This document shows, one piece after another, positions 9,283 to 18,400 of a stretch of 64,000 nt of DNA. Origin of the DNA: JBBQYD01 sp942493075 (lineage in GTDB: Bacteria > Verrucomicrobiota > Verrucomicrobiia > Limisphaerales > UBA8199); NCBI GenBank assembly GCA_942493075.1, contig OW818681.1, forward strand, positions 5,270,001 through 5,334,000, written 5' to 3'. The number at the start of each line of letters is the position of its first letter. The first letter of the stretch is position 1. The notes beneath the pieces were generated by a model, which was given only the letters and a program-made list of their open reading frames with translations, ran no database searches and was not told the DNA's origin. A program made the translations under genes and the position numbers.

Positions 9283-9939
9283 TCAGCTCTGCTGCTGGGA
9301 AATCAAACCGCTGACGGCTCCGGGGAGATGGGCGGATAACCGATCGAACAACTCACGGCATTGGAACTCGGAAAGCCTGAGCAGGCGCGCCCCGGAATAA
9401 ATGAAGCTGCGTGTGCTTTGATGCGCGTAACCCAGCAGACCTTGCCGGAGCGGGAGCGAATAGATCGCGAGGGTCAGACCATAAACCAGCGTATGCCAGC
9501 CGTGGGCCTCCCCTGCCTCGATGGCCCGCAGATAGCGCTGCACCATCCGTTCATCACGGAGCGGACGCAGCTTTTGAAGCTGTGCAAACCCGACGCGCCG
9601 ACTGGCTTCGGAAATGGTTTGGAGCACCGGTTCGCCAGCCATCTGCTGATCGAGCGCGACTAATTCGCGCAGCTCGTTGTGAAGCGCATGTGCGTGGGCC
9701 GATTGAATGGCCGGGAGCTCGCAAGGCAACAGGACACGTTGATGGTACTCGTTGAGAAATCGTTCCAGCGAGATCAGGCTGGTGACGGGTGGCAATTGGA
9801 GCAAGGCAGAGACCGAGCCGAGGGTTGCCAGACCGTCGGAAGACCCCAATTGGTCTGCCAGCGGATGCCAGTCACCCAGCCACTCGGCTGCTTCGCGCAG
9901 CGCCAGTTGAGATCGGATGGACATTCCAAAAAACGGCAA
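9283..9939 (-). CDS. UreF-like hypothetical protein
   Basis: 218 aa, mostly alpha-helical. The central and C-terminal part (GWHTLVYGLTLAIYSLP...QSTRSFIYSGARLLRLS, about 150-195) resembles the UreF urease accessory fold, which helps load nickel into urease. No other urease genes are present in the window, so it may be a UreF-related protein with another role. It lies 62 bases upstream of the symporter on the same strand. Assignment is by pattern only and weak. Confidence 0.55.
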   Translation of the reverse strand: MPFFGMSIRSQLALREAAEWLGDWHPLADQLGSSDGLATLGSVSALLQLPPVTSLISLERFLNEYHQRVLLPCELPAIQSAHAHALHNELRELVALDQQMAGEPVLQTISEASRRVGFAQLQKLRPLRDERMVQRYLRAIEAGEAHGWHTLVYGLTLAIYSLPLRQGLLGYAHQSTRSFIYSGARLLRLSEFQCRELFDRLSAHLPGAVSGLISQQQS

Positions 9940-10101
9940 GCCTGCTTTGCATAATTGACGATGCTTGCCATGAGTTTACCGTGTACCGTTGGCGGGGATT
10001 ATGCCATAGGAAAACGTGGAAAAGCGGGCAAAAAATTTGCGGCTGGAAGGATTCGCCGCTTGCCAAGGGAATGCATATCTGCTAACAGTTCTGGCGTTCA
10101 A

Positions 10102-10175
10102 GCGGGTGTGGTTCAGTGGTAGAATGCGGGCTTCCCAAGCCTGAGATGAGGGTTCGATTCCCTTCACCCGCTCCA
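10102..10175 (+). tRNA. tRNA-Gly (anticodon CCC)
   Basis: 74 nt with encoded CCA. Acceptor GCGGGTG pairs with CACCCGC; anticodon stem CGGGC/GCCTG closes loop TTCCCAA, giving anticodon CCC; T arm has loop TTCGATT. All four arms fold. The integrase-like gene begins 54 bases after it, so this end of the island is close to two tRNA-derived sequences. Confidence 0.95.
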
Positions 10176-10229
10176 ATGTTTACAAGGGTCTTCTCAATCT
10201 TCTTGTTTTTGGTGCCAAATACCGTTGTC

Positions 10230-10835
10230 ATGTCGCGCACGAATGGCAAGCGTCGCAAGCCTGGAAAACGTCCTCCCATTCTGGTGAAGGAGGGCTCTGT
10301 CGTCGTCCGGTTGAGATTTAGTCCACGCAAGACCAACGGAACGTGGTACGATTCCTGCCTCGTAGATTATTCGAATCACGGCAAGCGCTGCCGCGACCGT
10401 AAGAACTCATTTCGCAAGGCGAGGACCTGGGCAAAGACCGTCGCTGTTAAAATTGCGAACGGTGAGATGCAATCGTTGGCACTCACCGGTGAGGACCGCA
10501 AAATTTATCTGACTTCGTGCGAAAACATCAAAGGCTTGAAGGTTCCACTTGACGCAGCAACTCGTGAATACGCCGATGCGAAACGCCTGGCGAAGAATGC
10601 CGACCTGCGAGAGGTTTCACGGTTTTACAATCGATATGCGCAAAAGGGAATTAAGCCTATCCAGCAGGAAAGCGGGAATTCGGACCGCGATATCGAAGAC
10701 AATTACCTCGAACTGGCAACTGAGGAGGAAGCCGAAGATTGGTTCGCCATCGCTCCGACTCCTGAAAGGCTAAAAGAGTTGCACGCTCTCGCATCTGAGC
10801 TGAGGGAATATTTCTCAGCCAAACAGGTCTCGTGA
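10230..10835 (+). CDS. Truncated integrase-like protein (N-terminal part only)
   Basis: 201 aa from Met at 10230 (an upstream Met at 10176 is also in frame). The beginning (EGSVVVRLRFSPRKTNGTWYDSC followed by a basic KARTWAKTVAVKIANGE) resembles the SAM-like arm-binding and N-terminal region of tyrosine recombinases of Verrucomicrobia. The R-H-R-Y catalytic domain is absent: the reading frame ends in an acidic, unrelated helix. It lies between tRNA-Gly and a detached tRNA-Arg 3' end, fitting a decayed island integrase. Alternatively it is a small DNA-binding protein. Confidence 0.5.
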   Translation: MSRTNGKRRKPGKRPPILVKEGSVVVRLRFSPRKTNGTWYDSCLVDYSNHGKRCRDRKNSFRKARTWAKTVAVKIANGEMQSLALTGEDRKIYLTSCENIKGLKVPLDAATREYADAKRLAKNADLREVSRFYNRYAQKGIKPIQQESGNSDRDIEDNYLELATEEEAEDWFAIAPTPERLKELHALASELREYFSAKQVS

Positions 10836-10895
10836 TTGGCGATCGCAGTGATTGACGGGTCACCAATTGACCCTGTTACCGTTGCGCCGACAGCC

Positions 10896-10945
10896 ACAGA
10901 CTTCGGATCAGAAGGTTGCAGGTTCAAGACCTGCCGGATGCACCA
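10896..10945 (+). other. tRNA-Arg(TCG) 3'-half fragment, att-site-like scar
   Basis: Reads as the 3' half of a tRNA: anticodon loop CTTCGGA (TCG, Arg), 3' anticodon stem TCAGA, variable AGGTT, perfect T arm GCAGG-TTCAAGA-CCTGC, acceptor strand CGGATGC, discriminator A and CCA (10943-10945). The 5' half is missing: no GCATCCG acceptor or D arm precedes it. Such 3' fragments are left when an integrase inserts an element at a tRNA gene. Confidence 0.65.
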
Positions 10946-11271
10946 ATAAATCAGGTTTTTTTGAGTTTCGTCAGTTTCGCCACCTGCAGAGTAGTATAAA
11001 TAGTAGTATTTTGTGCCTCCGTGTTTCAGTCGGTTTGGATTCACCCCGTAATTTTTCCACCCCGTTGGCTAGCATTTGGTCCATTCGTCACAACGCACTT
11101 TTGGTTTCCCATGAATTGTTCCCCGGTAGCCAGAAGGCCGCATCGCCATCAACAATCAGCCCTGACGACCTCGTTGGCGCGGACACCATCCCCGCCGACT
11201 CCAACCGGCGCAACGCAGGCAGCCCCATCAACTCCCCGCCGCCAACTGATTCTCCCCCGATCTGACGCTCG
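10946..11271. other. Intergenic stretch without gene
   Basis: About 330 bases between the tRNA fragment and the convergent WYL gene. No supported gene; reading frames are low-complexity Pro/Ser-rich. Contains an AT-rich AGTAGTATAAATAGTAGTAT segment near 10989. Confidence 0.4.
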
Positions 11272-12267
11272 TTAACTTGGTTGATACAGTTGCCCCACTG
11301 CCGTCGCCATCTTTCTGACGCGTTCGCAAAGCAACGCCGGCCCAACCACGCGCGCGTGCGTGCCCCAACTCAATATCCACCGTTCGATTTCCTCGAGACC
11401 GTTCAAGCGCATCCGCAAACGTGAGCCACCGTCAGGCAGTTCAGTCAGCGTCTGGCTTGAATGCCATTGTCGGCCCCGCACCAAGTCAGTTGCCCACGCA
11501 TTGAACTCGATCTCCACGTCGTATTCCTTGTCGCCCTTCATCACGCTGAAACTCCCCTCCAGATACTTGTCAGGATTAAAATCCTTCGACTTCACAAAAC
11601 GTTCTTCTGTCGCCGTTGGCTTGGTCAGTCTCGTCAGCGCGAATGTTCGCATGGCATCCCGTTTCACATCGTGGGCAAACAGATACCAATGGCTATCAAT
11701 GCAGGCCATATGATACGGATGCACCTGCCGCGCCAGCGAGTGCTTCGCTCCCAAATTCCGATATTCAAACTTCAACACCCGCCGCTCTTGCAGCGCCTTG
11801 GTGAGGACCCGAAATATATCGAGGTCGGCGTCCTCTGGCGCAAATGGGCGGAAAGACAGCGCCAGACCAAGATTCTCCAGCGAATATCGCTCCCTGTCAT
11901 CCAATTGGCCGGTGAGTTTTTTGAACGCCATGCGTAGCGGCTTTTGAAACGGCATTCCGCCATATTGGGCAATCGCCTTATCGGCCACCAATAGCGAAAA
12001 AATTTCCGCCTCGCTCATCGCTGCCATCGGCAGGAAGTCATATTCCTTCCGGTAACAATAACCATGCTTGAGCTCGTCATACTCGATAGGCGCTTGCAGG
12101 CTGTCCCGCATGAACTCAATGTCCCGCTTGATGGTTCGATCCGTCACCTCCAAATCCTCCGCCATACCGACCGCGTTCGGATACTTGCCAGCTTTGATCC
12201 ACTCGTGAATCCGTTGCATCCGGTGCAACGGCGGACGACTGCGCATCTCGCGTTGGGCTTTTTTCAT
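11272..12267 (-). CDS. WYL-domain transcriptional regulator
   Basis: 331 aa. N-terminal winged helix-turn-helix (about 14-70; AEDLEVTDRTIKRDIEFMRD is the recognition part) followed by a WYL ligand-sensing domain (about 150-235; LKFEYRNLG...HPYHMACIDSHWYLFAHD) and a C-terminal WCX-like extension. Regulators of this type (BrxR, CapW and relatives) repress phage-defence operons and are released on infection. Divergent from the 157-aa nuclease-like gene with about 100 bases between starts, which likely holds the shared promoter. Control of the following Wadjet island is inferred from position. Confidence 0.88.
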   Translation of the reverse strand: MKKAQREMRSRPPLHRMQRIHEWIKAGKYPNAVGMAEDLEVTDRTIKRDIEFMRDSLQAPIEYDELKHGYCYRKEYDFLPMAAMSEAEIFSLLVADKAIAQYGGMPFQKPLRMAFKKLTGQLDDRERYSLENLGLALSFRPFAPEDADLDIFRVLTKALQERRVLKFEYRNLGAKHSLARQVHPYHMACIDSHWYLFAHDVKRDAMRTFALTRLTKPTATEERFVKSKDFNPDKYLEGSFSVMKGDKEYDVEIEFNAWATDLVRGRQWHSSQTLTELPDGGSRLRMRLNGLEEIERWILSWGTHARVVGPALLCERVRKMATAVGQLYQPS

Positions 12268-12369
12268 AAGTTATTCGTGGGCTGGCAAATTGAATTCAAA
12301 ATTCTTACCAACCGGGACAGCCTTTGTCACTCCCCCTCTTGTAGAATCAAATCAAAAACACCTAAACCA

Positions 12370-12843
12370 ATGAAACGCATCAACGACCACACCGGCCTCC
12401 TCGAAACCGAATCTGAATTACTCAATGCCATCTTGGCAAATTGGCAACCCAAAGCCTTCGATTTAGATGAAAAGGACCACGAAGGCGACATGTTCGCCAC
12501 CCTCCGCCGAGCCTTGCCGGACGTACCAATGACTACTCAACACGGTCTGGCCAAAGGCCGCGCCGACATCGTCATCGAAGATTCCCACGTCATTGAGGTC
12601 AAACTTGGCCTGACTGACGTGCTGGAATTTGACCGCTGCATCGGCCAGATGGAGCGCTACTACCAACGTTGGGTGAAGAAGGATCGCGGACCATTTCACT
12701 TGGTCGTTGTCGGCGAATCCGATCCCGACCTGCGCGACATGCTCCATGTGTGGTTCGAGGAAGCCAACGCACGCTTCCTCACTTGGTCGCCTTTCCACTT
12801 GATCGAAAAACTCCCTGCCGCCGCGGAGGCTTCCGTTGTGTAA
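12370..12843 (+). CDS. Small PD-(D/E)XK nuclease-like protein
   Basis: 157 aa. Start at 12370 follows a short AT-rich leader; an upstream in-frame Met at 12064 would overlap the WYL gene. The core reads KGRADIVIEDSHVIEVKLGL (about 62-81), a D-X10-E-V-K arrangement with a following QMERYYQ helix, as in Holliday-junction-resolvase-like and restriction-type folds. Soluble. Possible roles are a nuclease effector or a DNA-binding partner of the defence genes downstream. No named family recognised with certainty. Confidence 0.6.
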   Translation: MKRINDHTGLLETESELLNAILANWQPKAFDLDEKDHEGDMFATLRRALPDVPMTTQHGLAKGRADIVIEDSHVIEVKLGLTDVLEFDRCIGQMERYYQRWVKKDRGPFHLVVVGESDPDLRDMLHVWFEEANARFLTWSPFHLIEKLPAAAEASVV

Positions 12844-12888
12844 CCAATTTCCTCATAACCCTGAACAAATCCATAACCACACAAAATT

Positions 12889-13122
12889 ATGAGCTGGAAC
12901 GATAATCCCACCCCCAACGCCATTGACAAAGTGTTCGTCTCTCAAACTGAATCATGGGAGGTGAATCACTTCGTGGATCACTACCTGAAAACCAACAATT
13001 ACACAGTGAATGAAAACAACCGTCGTGCCGTCCGCGACGCCATCAAAGAATTCCCTGGCCGCGCGCCGGTGAAGCGCGCGGACCTGTCCACGTTCTTGGA
13101 CTCGAAGTTTGCTCACAAGTGA
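12889..13122 (+). CDS. Small conserved-looking protein, function unknown
   Basis: 77 aa, starting MSWNDNPTPN. Contains TESWEVNHFVDHYLKTNNYTVN and a basic C-terminal half. It faintly recalls the DUF3606 pattern but not well enough to assign. 45 bases downstream of the nuclease-like gene and 214 upstream of jetA on the same strand. No signal peptide or membrane segment. It could be a small accessory factor of the island. Confidence 0.55.
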   Translation: MSWNDNPTPNAIDKVFVSQTESWEVNHFVDHYLKTNNYTVNENNRRAVRDAIKEFPGRAPVKRADLSTFLDSKFAHK

Positions 13123-13302
13123 TTCGGCCCTTGTTCCCCATCAAGCCTCGTTCCAATCGTGACAACTAATCTCGATTGAAATATCGTGCGGCGATCCCTT
13201 GAACGGGATGGGAATCTATGGCCACGGCACACAACCAACCGTTGGGTTTCCGCTTCGGCGGAAGATCGTCGTCAATTTGGGTTGGTGTGGGCCACTGGGA
13301 CG

Positions 13303-13311
13303 CCCCCCCCC
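13303..13311. repeat. C9 homopolymer tract upstream of jetA
   Basis: Nine consecutive C residues end 25 bases before the jetA start codon at 13337, within the gene-free stretch 13123-13336. Tracts this long slip during replication in many bacteria, so its length could alter promoter or leader spacing. Confidence 0.5.
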
Positions 13312-13336
13312 AGAACCACCTAGAACTGCCAACTGA

Positions 13337-14818
13337 ATGTCCGAAAACACACCATTGTTAAGTGTTCGGCTTTCGCCGGTTCTCGCCGGAGGATTCTTTC
13401 GTCCTCTCGCGCGACCTTCCGCGCCACTATATGTGGATTGTGCGGATCGTCTGGAGCGGGCGAGCGACGAAGGCGACCAGCTTTCCCACGCGGACGCCAT
13501 CGCGCTGATTCACGACGCGCTGGCCGTGCATCCAAGTGTGAGACTGGAAGAAGACGAGGGCGGGCAATTTGCGGATGTTCGTCACCGGGCGGGACAGATT
13601 TTCAACCGGCTGCTTGAGGCGGGCTGGTTGGAGGAGCGCCCCGCCAGTCTCGACGAGCGCTGGGTGGTTCTTTCACCTCGCCTGTCGCCGTTGCTTGGAT
13701 TGTTGCGAGGTTATGCAGAGGACGATCTTGCCGAACTGAAAGATTTCGCGGCCACTATTCGCTCGGTTTGTGAAACCCTTCTTAGCGAGGGTGCGCTTGA
13801 TCCAGCCAAGCGCAATGCTGAGGAATTGCGGCAAGTCGTCAAGGAGTTGCTCGACCGCACCACCCGCGCGGGTCAGCAAATGCGCGCCGTAGAAATCGTG
13901 ATTGTCCGCTACGCCCAGCAGCAACGCGCAAGCGTCACTCCCAACGAGACCCTCCGTCGTTTCCTCGTCGAGTTCCACGAAGGCGAGCACATGGTTTGTT
14001 ACGACACGTTGGAACACGGCGGGCTTCTGCCCAAACTTAAGCAGGCCCGGTTGGTCGCGCAGGATGCCTGGGCAAACCCGTTCGTGAAGCAGCGCCTTGC
14101 GGAAGGCATCGCGGCGCATCGTGGCGTCGATGAGACTACGGCCTATGGCGACGCAGAGGAAATGCTGCTCAAACTGGAGCGGGCCATCGCGGGCATATCT
14201 GCGAAGCAGCGCATCATTGACGAGCGCATCGCGGAATTCAGCGAGCTGTCCGCCGCGCGGTATCGCTACCAGACGGAAATGCGCGGGCGGCGTCCCGAGA
14301 TGGTGAAGGCGTATCTGCAAAGCGCCGACCAGCAATATTCCGGCAGTTCGTTCGACGATCTTGCGAGCCAGCCCGGCATGGTGATTCTCAGCCCAGAGGT
14401 GGAATTCTTTTTCGGCCAGGACTCGCTCGCCCGACCACGTCGCGCCCGGCTGCCAGTTGAATTGGGGATTGCGATGCCGCCCACTGCGGGTGATTCGCAC
14501 GATGCGCTGGAGCGAATCCGGCGGCAAAATCTTTACGCAGTGACACCTCAACGCGCTGGTCGCTTGATAGAAACGTTCCTGGCACACAAGGGCGCGGCAG
14601 TTTCCACGGCGGATTTGAAATTGAGCACCGAGGACGACTTGCTCGATTTCCTCGCGGTGCTGGCCTACGACCGTGCTTCCGGGAAGCGCGGCCACAAGCC
14701 GATTCGCTGGCGAATCCACACTGCCCGACAGGAGCACGGGTTGGAGCCGGAGAAAATTCCGACTGACGTTATCGCTGGGCGGCGCGTCGAACGGCTTACC
14801 ATCGAGAGAACTGCATGA
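13337..14818 (+). CDS. jetA: Wadjet anti-plasmid system protein JetA (kleisin-like)
   Basis: 493 aa. JetA corresponds to the kleisin MukF/MksF-like subunit that bridges the SMC heads. Seen are an N-terminal winged-helix region (about 10-115; SPVLAGGFFRPLARPSAPLYVDC and RAGQIFNRLLEAGWLEE), a long helical middle (about 150-330), and a C-terminal winged-helix-like block (about 430-490). Its stop overlaps the jetB start by four bases (ATGA at 14815), indicating translational coupling. In Wadjet the JetABC complex extrudes circular DNA and JetD cuts it, which blocks plasmid uptake. Identification rests on position plus overall pattern. Confidence 0.85.
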   Translation: MSENTPLLSVRLSPVLAGGFFRPLARPSAPLYVDCADRLERASDEGDQLSHADAIALIHDALAVHPSVRLEEDEGGQFADVRHRAGQIFNRLLEAGWLEERPASLDERWVVLSPRLSPLLGLLRGYAEDDLAELKDFAATIRSVCETLLSEGALDPAKRNAEELRQVVKELLDRTTRAGQQMRAVEIVIVRYAQQQRASVTPNETLRRFLVEFHEGEHMVCYDTLEHGGLLPKLKQARLVAQDAWANPFVKQRLAEGIAAHRGVDETTAYGDAEEMLLKLERAIAGISAKQRIIDERIAEFSELSAARYRYQTEMRGRRPEMVKAYLQSADQQYSGSSFDDLASQPGMVILSPEVEFFFGQDSLARPRRARLPVELGIAMPPTAGDSHDALERIRRQNLYAVTPQRAGRLIETFLAHKGAAVSTADLKLSTEDDLLDFLAVLAYDRASGKRGHKPIRWRIHTARQEHGLEPEKIPTDVIAGRRVERLTIERTA

Positions 14819-15462
14819 CACCACAATGGCCATCCTTCTGGGCGCACATTCCTGGCGATGATCGTCCGGCAATGCGTGAAATCCTCACCGACCTGCTCGC
14901 CGCCGGAGTGTTATTTGGCGACACCGGCCGCGAGCGGGAGCTTTTCCAGACCGCGCGCAAGTATGAGTCGGAACTCGCCGAGTACCTTTCGCTCTTGAAT
15001 GTGGCACTGTTCCAAGACCCGGATCGGGCGATTCTCCAAGCTCGGCCGATTCCCGGCGAGTGCGGCCTCACTGCGCGCTTCACGAAGGATGAAACGCTGG
15101 TGGTGTTGACACTTTGGCGCATTTACGACGACGCCATCATGGAGCGGCCCACAAACGTCGTCACGCTGTCGGCAGATGAACTCTTTGGGAAGCTCAATCT
15201 CTACTTCGAGCACATCGAGCCACCTGCGCCCACGCATCTTGAACGGATTCTGGTCAAACTCCGTTCGCGGCGGCTCATTCGCTTTCAGCCCGACCCCGAA
15301 CAGTTCGGGGAATCGCGTTTGGAAATTCTCCCCACGCTTGCGCGCGCCATTCCGTTCGAGCGTCCAGAAGAATGGGCGCAATCCGCCGCCCTTTTTCAGC
15401 AGCCCGCCGCCTCGAACGGCAAAACCGAAATATCAACGGGCGAGGAAGGAGATAAGCAGTGA
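14815..15462 (+). CDS. jetB: Wadjet protein JetB (KITE-like, DUF4194)
   Basis: 215 aa, standard for the MukE/MksE-like KITE subunit. Winged-helix content is visible: DRPAMREILTDLLAAGVLFGDTGRERELFQTARKYESELAEYLSLLNVALFQ (first 65 residues) and a second wing (FGKLNLYFEHIEPPAPTHLERILVKLRSRRLIRF, about 120-155). KITE dimers hold the kleisin on DNA. It overlaps jetA by four bases upstream and jetC by four bases downstream, so all three are made in fixed proportion. Confidence 0.85.
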   Translation: MTPQWPSFWAHIPGDDRPAMREILTDLLAAGVLFGDTGRERELFQTARKYESELAEYLSLLNVALFQDPDRAILQARPIPGECGLTARFTKDETLVVLTLWRIYDDAIMERPTNVVTLSADELFGKLNLYFEHIEPPAPTHLERILVKLRSRRLIRFQPDPEQFGESRLEILPTLARAIPFERPEEWAQSAALFQQPAASNGKTEISTGEEGDKQ

Positions 15463-18400
15463 GTGCCCAGCACATTTCCCTGACGCGCATCATTGCCGTT
15501 AACTGGTATGGCTTCCGGCAAATCTTCGACGTCTCCAATCATACGCTTATCTCAGGCGCTTTCGGCAGCGGCAAATCCGCGCTGCTCGACCTCATCCAAT
15601 ACGTCATGCTGGGTGAGGAATGGCGGCCCAACCGCGCCGCCGCTGGCGTAGCGCGCGGGCGCACGCTGGTGAGCTACTGCCTGTGCGATACGAACTACAC
15701 GCGCAACAATGAACCGCACTACATCCGCCATGACGGCGTCACCTTCATCGCTCTGGAATTCACCTGGCCCGTCGAGCGCAACCAGTCGCCGCGCCGCGAG
15801 ACGTGGGGCGTCCGCATCCAATACGCCAGCCCGACCTCGCGTGCGGAGCAGACGTATTTTTGCATTCCCGCGCGACTTGATTGGGCAGAAATCGCCCCGT
15901 CCGGCAAATTGATGTCCGAGGAGGAATTCAAGTCTTACGTCCGGCGCGAATACGAAGGCGCGTCCAGCCGGAAATGCCTGTTTCCCCGCCAGAAGGATTA
16001 CCTTGCCGAGATGGCGACACCACATCATCTGTGGTTCGATGAAAAACAGTTTCCTAAAACTTTTCCCAAGTCTATCGCTTTCGAGACGGAAAAGAACGTC
16101 GAGGATTTCATCCGCAAATTCATCCTTGAAGAAAACCCGCTCGAGGTCAGTGACGTAAAGGCGGCTGTCAGCGCGTATCGCGAGACACAGGCGCGGCTGG
16201 AATGTCAAGAAGCCGAGGCCAAGCTGCTTGGCGTGGTACAAGCGAGGCATGACGCCTACGCGCAGGCCAGGCGCGAGGCTGCAATTCTCCAGCATCTCAG
16301 CCATGCGCTGGAGCAAGATCGCTTGAGCGAACTCGTTGCCAGCCACGAAAAGGGGCTTGCCGACCTCCGCGCCAAACACCAATCCGACAACGAGGCTTTC
16401 GACAAAGCGGTGGCCGATGCCGAACGGTTCACGAACGCGTTGGCAGAGTTCAAATTGGATTCAGACGAATCGGAGCTGCAACAGAAGCTGACTGAACAGA
16501 AATCCAAGCGGGAGGAACAGACTGGCGTGCTCGAAGCCCAGAAAGGGGTGCGTGCCCGACTGCGCGACTTGCGGCTTCGTTGGACGCAATGGTTGAAACG
16601 CGGCGCCACGCTCCCGCTGGACGGCCTGCCCGCAACGTTGACGGTCGAAGACAAATTGCTGGATGCGCTCGCCGCGCCAGACGAGGCTGCCGGACTGCGG
16701 GCTATTCCAGACTTGGCGGATCGGTTCAGCCAGTTGTTTCAGAGTGTAGGAAAGCTGCTCGAGCCGCACACCACGGAAATTAACTCCATTACCAGCCGAC
16801 TTAAACAAATCGCCGCCGACTTGGAGCGGATTGAAGATTCGCAGACCCCTGGCTCGTTCCCCCTGTTCCAAGTCATCAGAACTCGACTGGCATCCTCGCC
16901 GACTCCACCCGAACAATTGTGCCGGCTCATTGAAGTGAAGCCAGACGCCGAAGAATGGCGTAACGCGATCGAACTTGTTCTGGCCCGGAATCGGTTCGCC
17001 ATCGTCCTGGGTTCGGGCGAGGATTATCGTGCGGCACTGGAGGTTCTCCGCAAACGCTCGCCCGCCGAGCGCGGCGTGGACGAATCGCTGGTGCATCCGC
17101 GCGAGGCCGGCGAATTGTCCGCCGACGTGCGAAAACATTCGCTCGCCGAGAAGATCGAGTTCGCGCGGGTTGCCGACCCGATTCAGCGCGCCGCGATGAA
17201 CTTTACCAATCACCTGCTTGGGCGCGTGATGGCCGCCGAGCGCGTCGAGGATTTAGATTTGTCCGACCGCGGCATCACCCGCGACGGCATTTACAAGCAA
17301 GCGCCCATCCGCCGCCGGTTGCGGCAAATGCCTAGCTTCGAGTTCACGCTGGGAACGGAGGGTTTGAAGCGGCTTCGCGAGGCGCTGACCCGGGAACAGC
17401 AGGGGAAGATGGCGGAGCGGAAGAATCTGGAGGCGCTGGTGGCTTCCATCAATGACTGGCTAGACACCGGCAAGAAAGGCGGCTTGAGCGATGCGCGACT
17501 GCCCGACCGGAGCGGAGAACTTCCCCGGTTGCCGGTCTTGGCACAGGAGCTTGCCGCGCTCAAACTGCGGATCGATTTCCTGTCCACGGACGAACGCACG
17601 GAGCGGTTGCGAAAGTTGAAAGACCTCCAGCGCGACCTCGCCAATGCCCACCAAGAAATCGGCAGCCTGAATAAATCGCGAAAAGAGTTTGGACTGAAAC
17701 AAAGTGCTTTGCAGGATGCGCTCGGGGATGCTGCGGAAAAGCTCGCCAAGGCAAAGCTCGCGACCACTGAGAACCGCGTCGCGATGCCAGGAGGAATCCT
17801 CGACGCAGAAATCCAGGACCGGCTGGAGCAGTCGAAAGCCGCGTTCAGAACCTGGACTGAGCGTAAGGAAGCCGCAAGCGAGCGCAGCAGCAAAGCGTCG
17901 GTGGACGTTGAAAAGGCGCGCAACGCCCGCAACAACGAACGCCGCGCCTTGCTCGATGCGGTGGATGGCAATGGCCGTCCGAAGCATCCGCAGTATCGCC
18001 ACGACCATTTTGATCCCGAAGAGGAGGCGAATGACCGCTGGCAGGCCCGCTTGCGTTTGCTGGAGGAAGTGCAGCTTGCGGAATCACGGAAACACGCCAC
18101 CGAACGTCGTAAAGACTGGGAGCGCCGCTTGAAAGACCAGGTGCTCAACCGGCTGAACGAGAACTTGCAGACTTCCGAGCGCACCGTCCGGCAGTTGCGC
18201 ACTTACCTCGACGTTCAGGTGGGCAAGCATAAATATCGTATCAGTCAGGAACGCGACCCGACTTTTGCCGCGCATTGGAGTCTGGTGGACACCGGCTTTG
18301 AGCCGACGGACGACCTGCTTGCCGCCGGGAGAACCCAGGAAGTCCAGCAGGCGCTTGAGGAGCTGATGTCAGCCGTCGAAGCCAACGGCGTGGCCGACGC

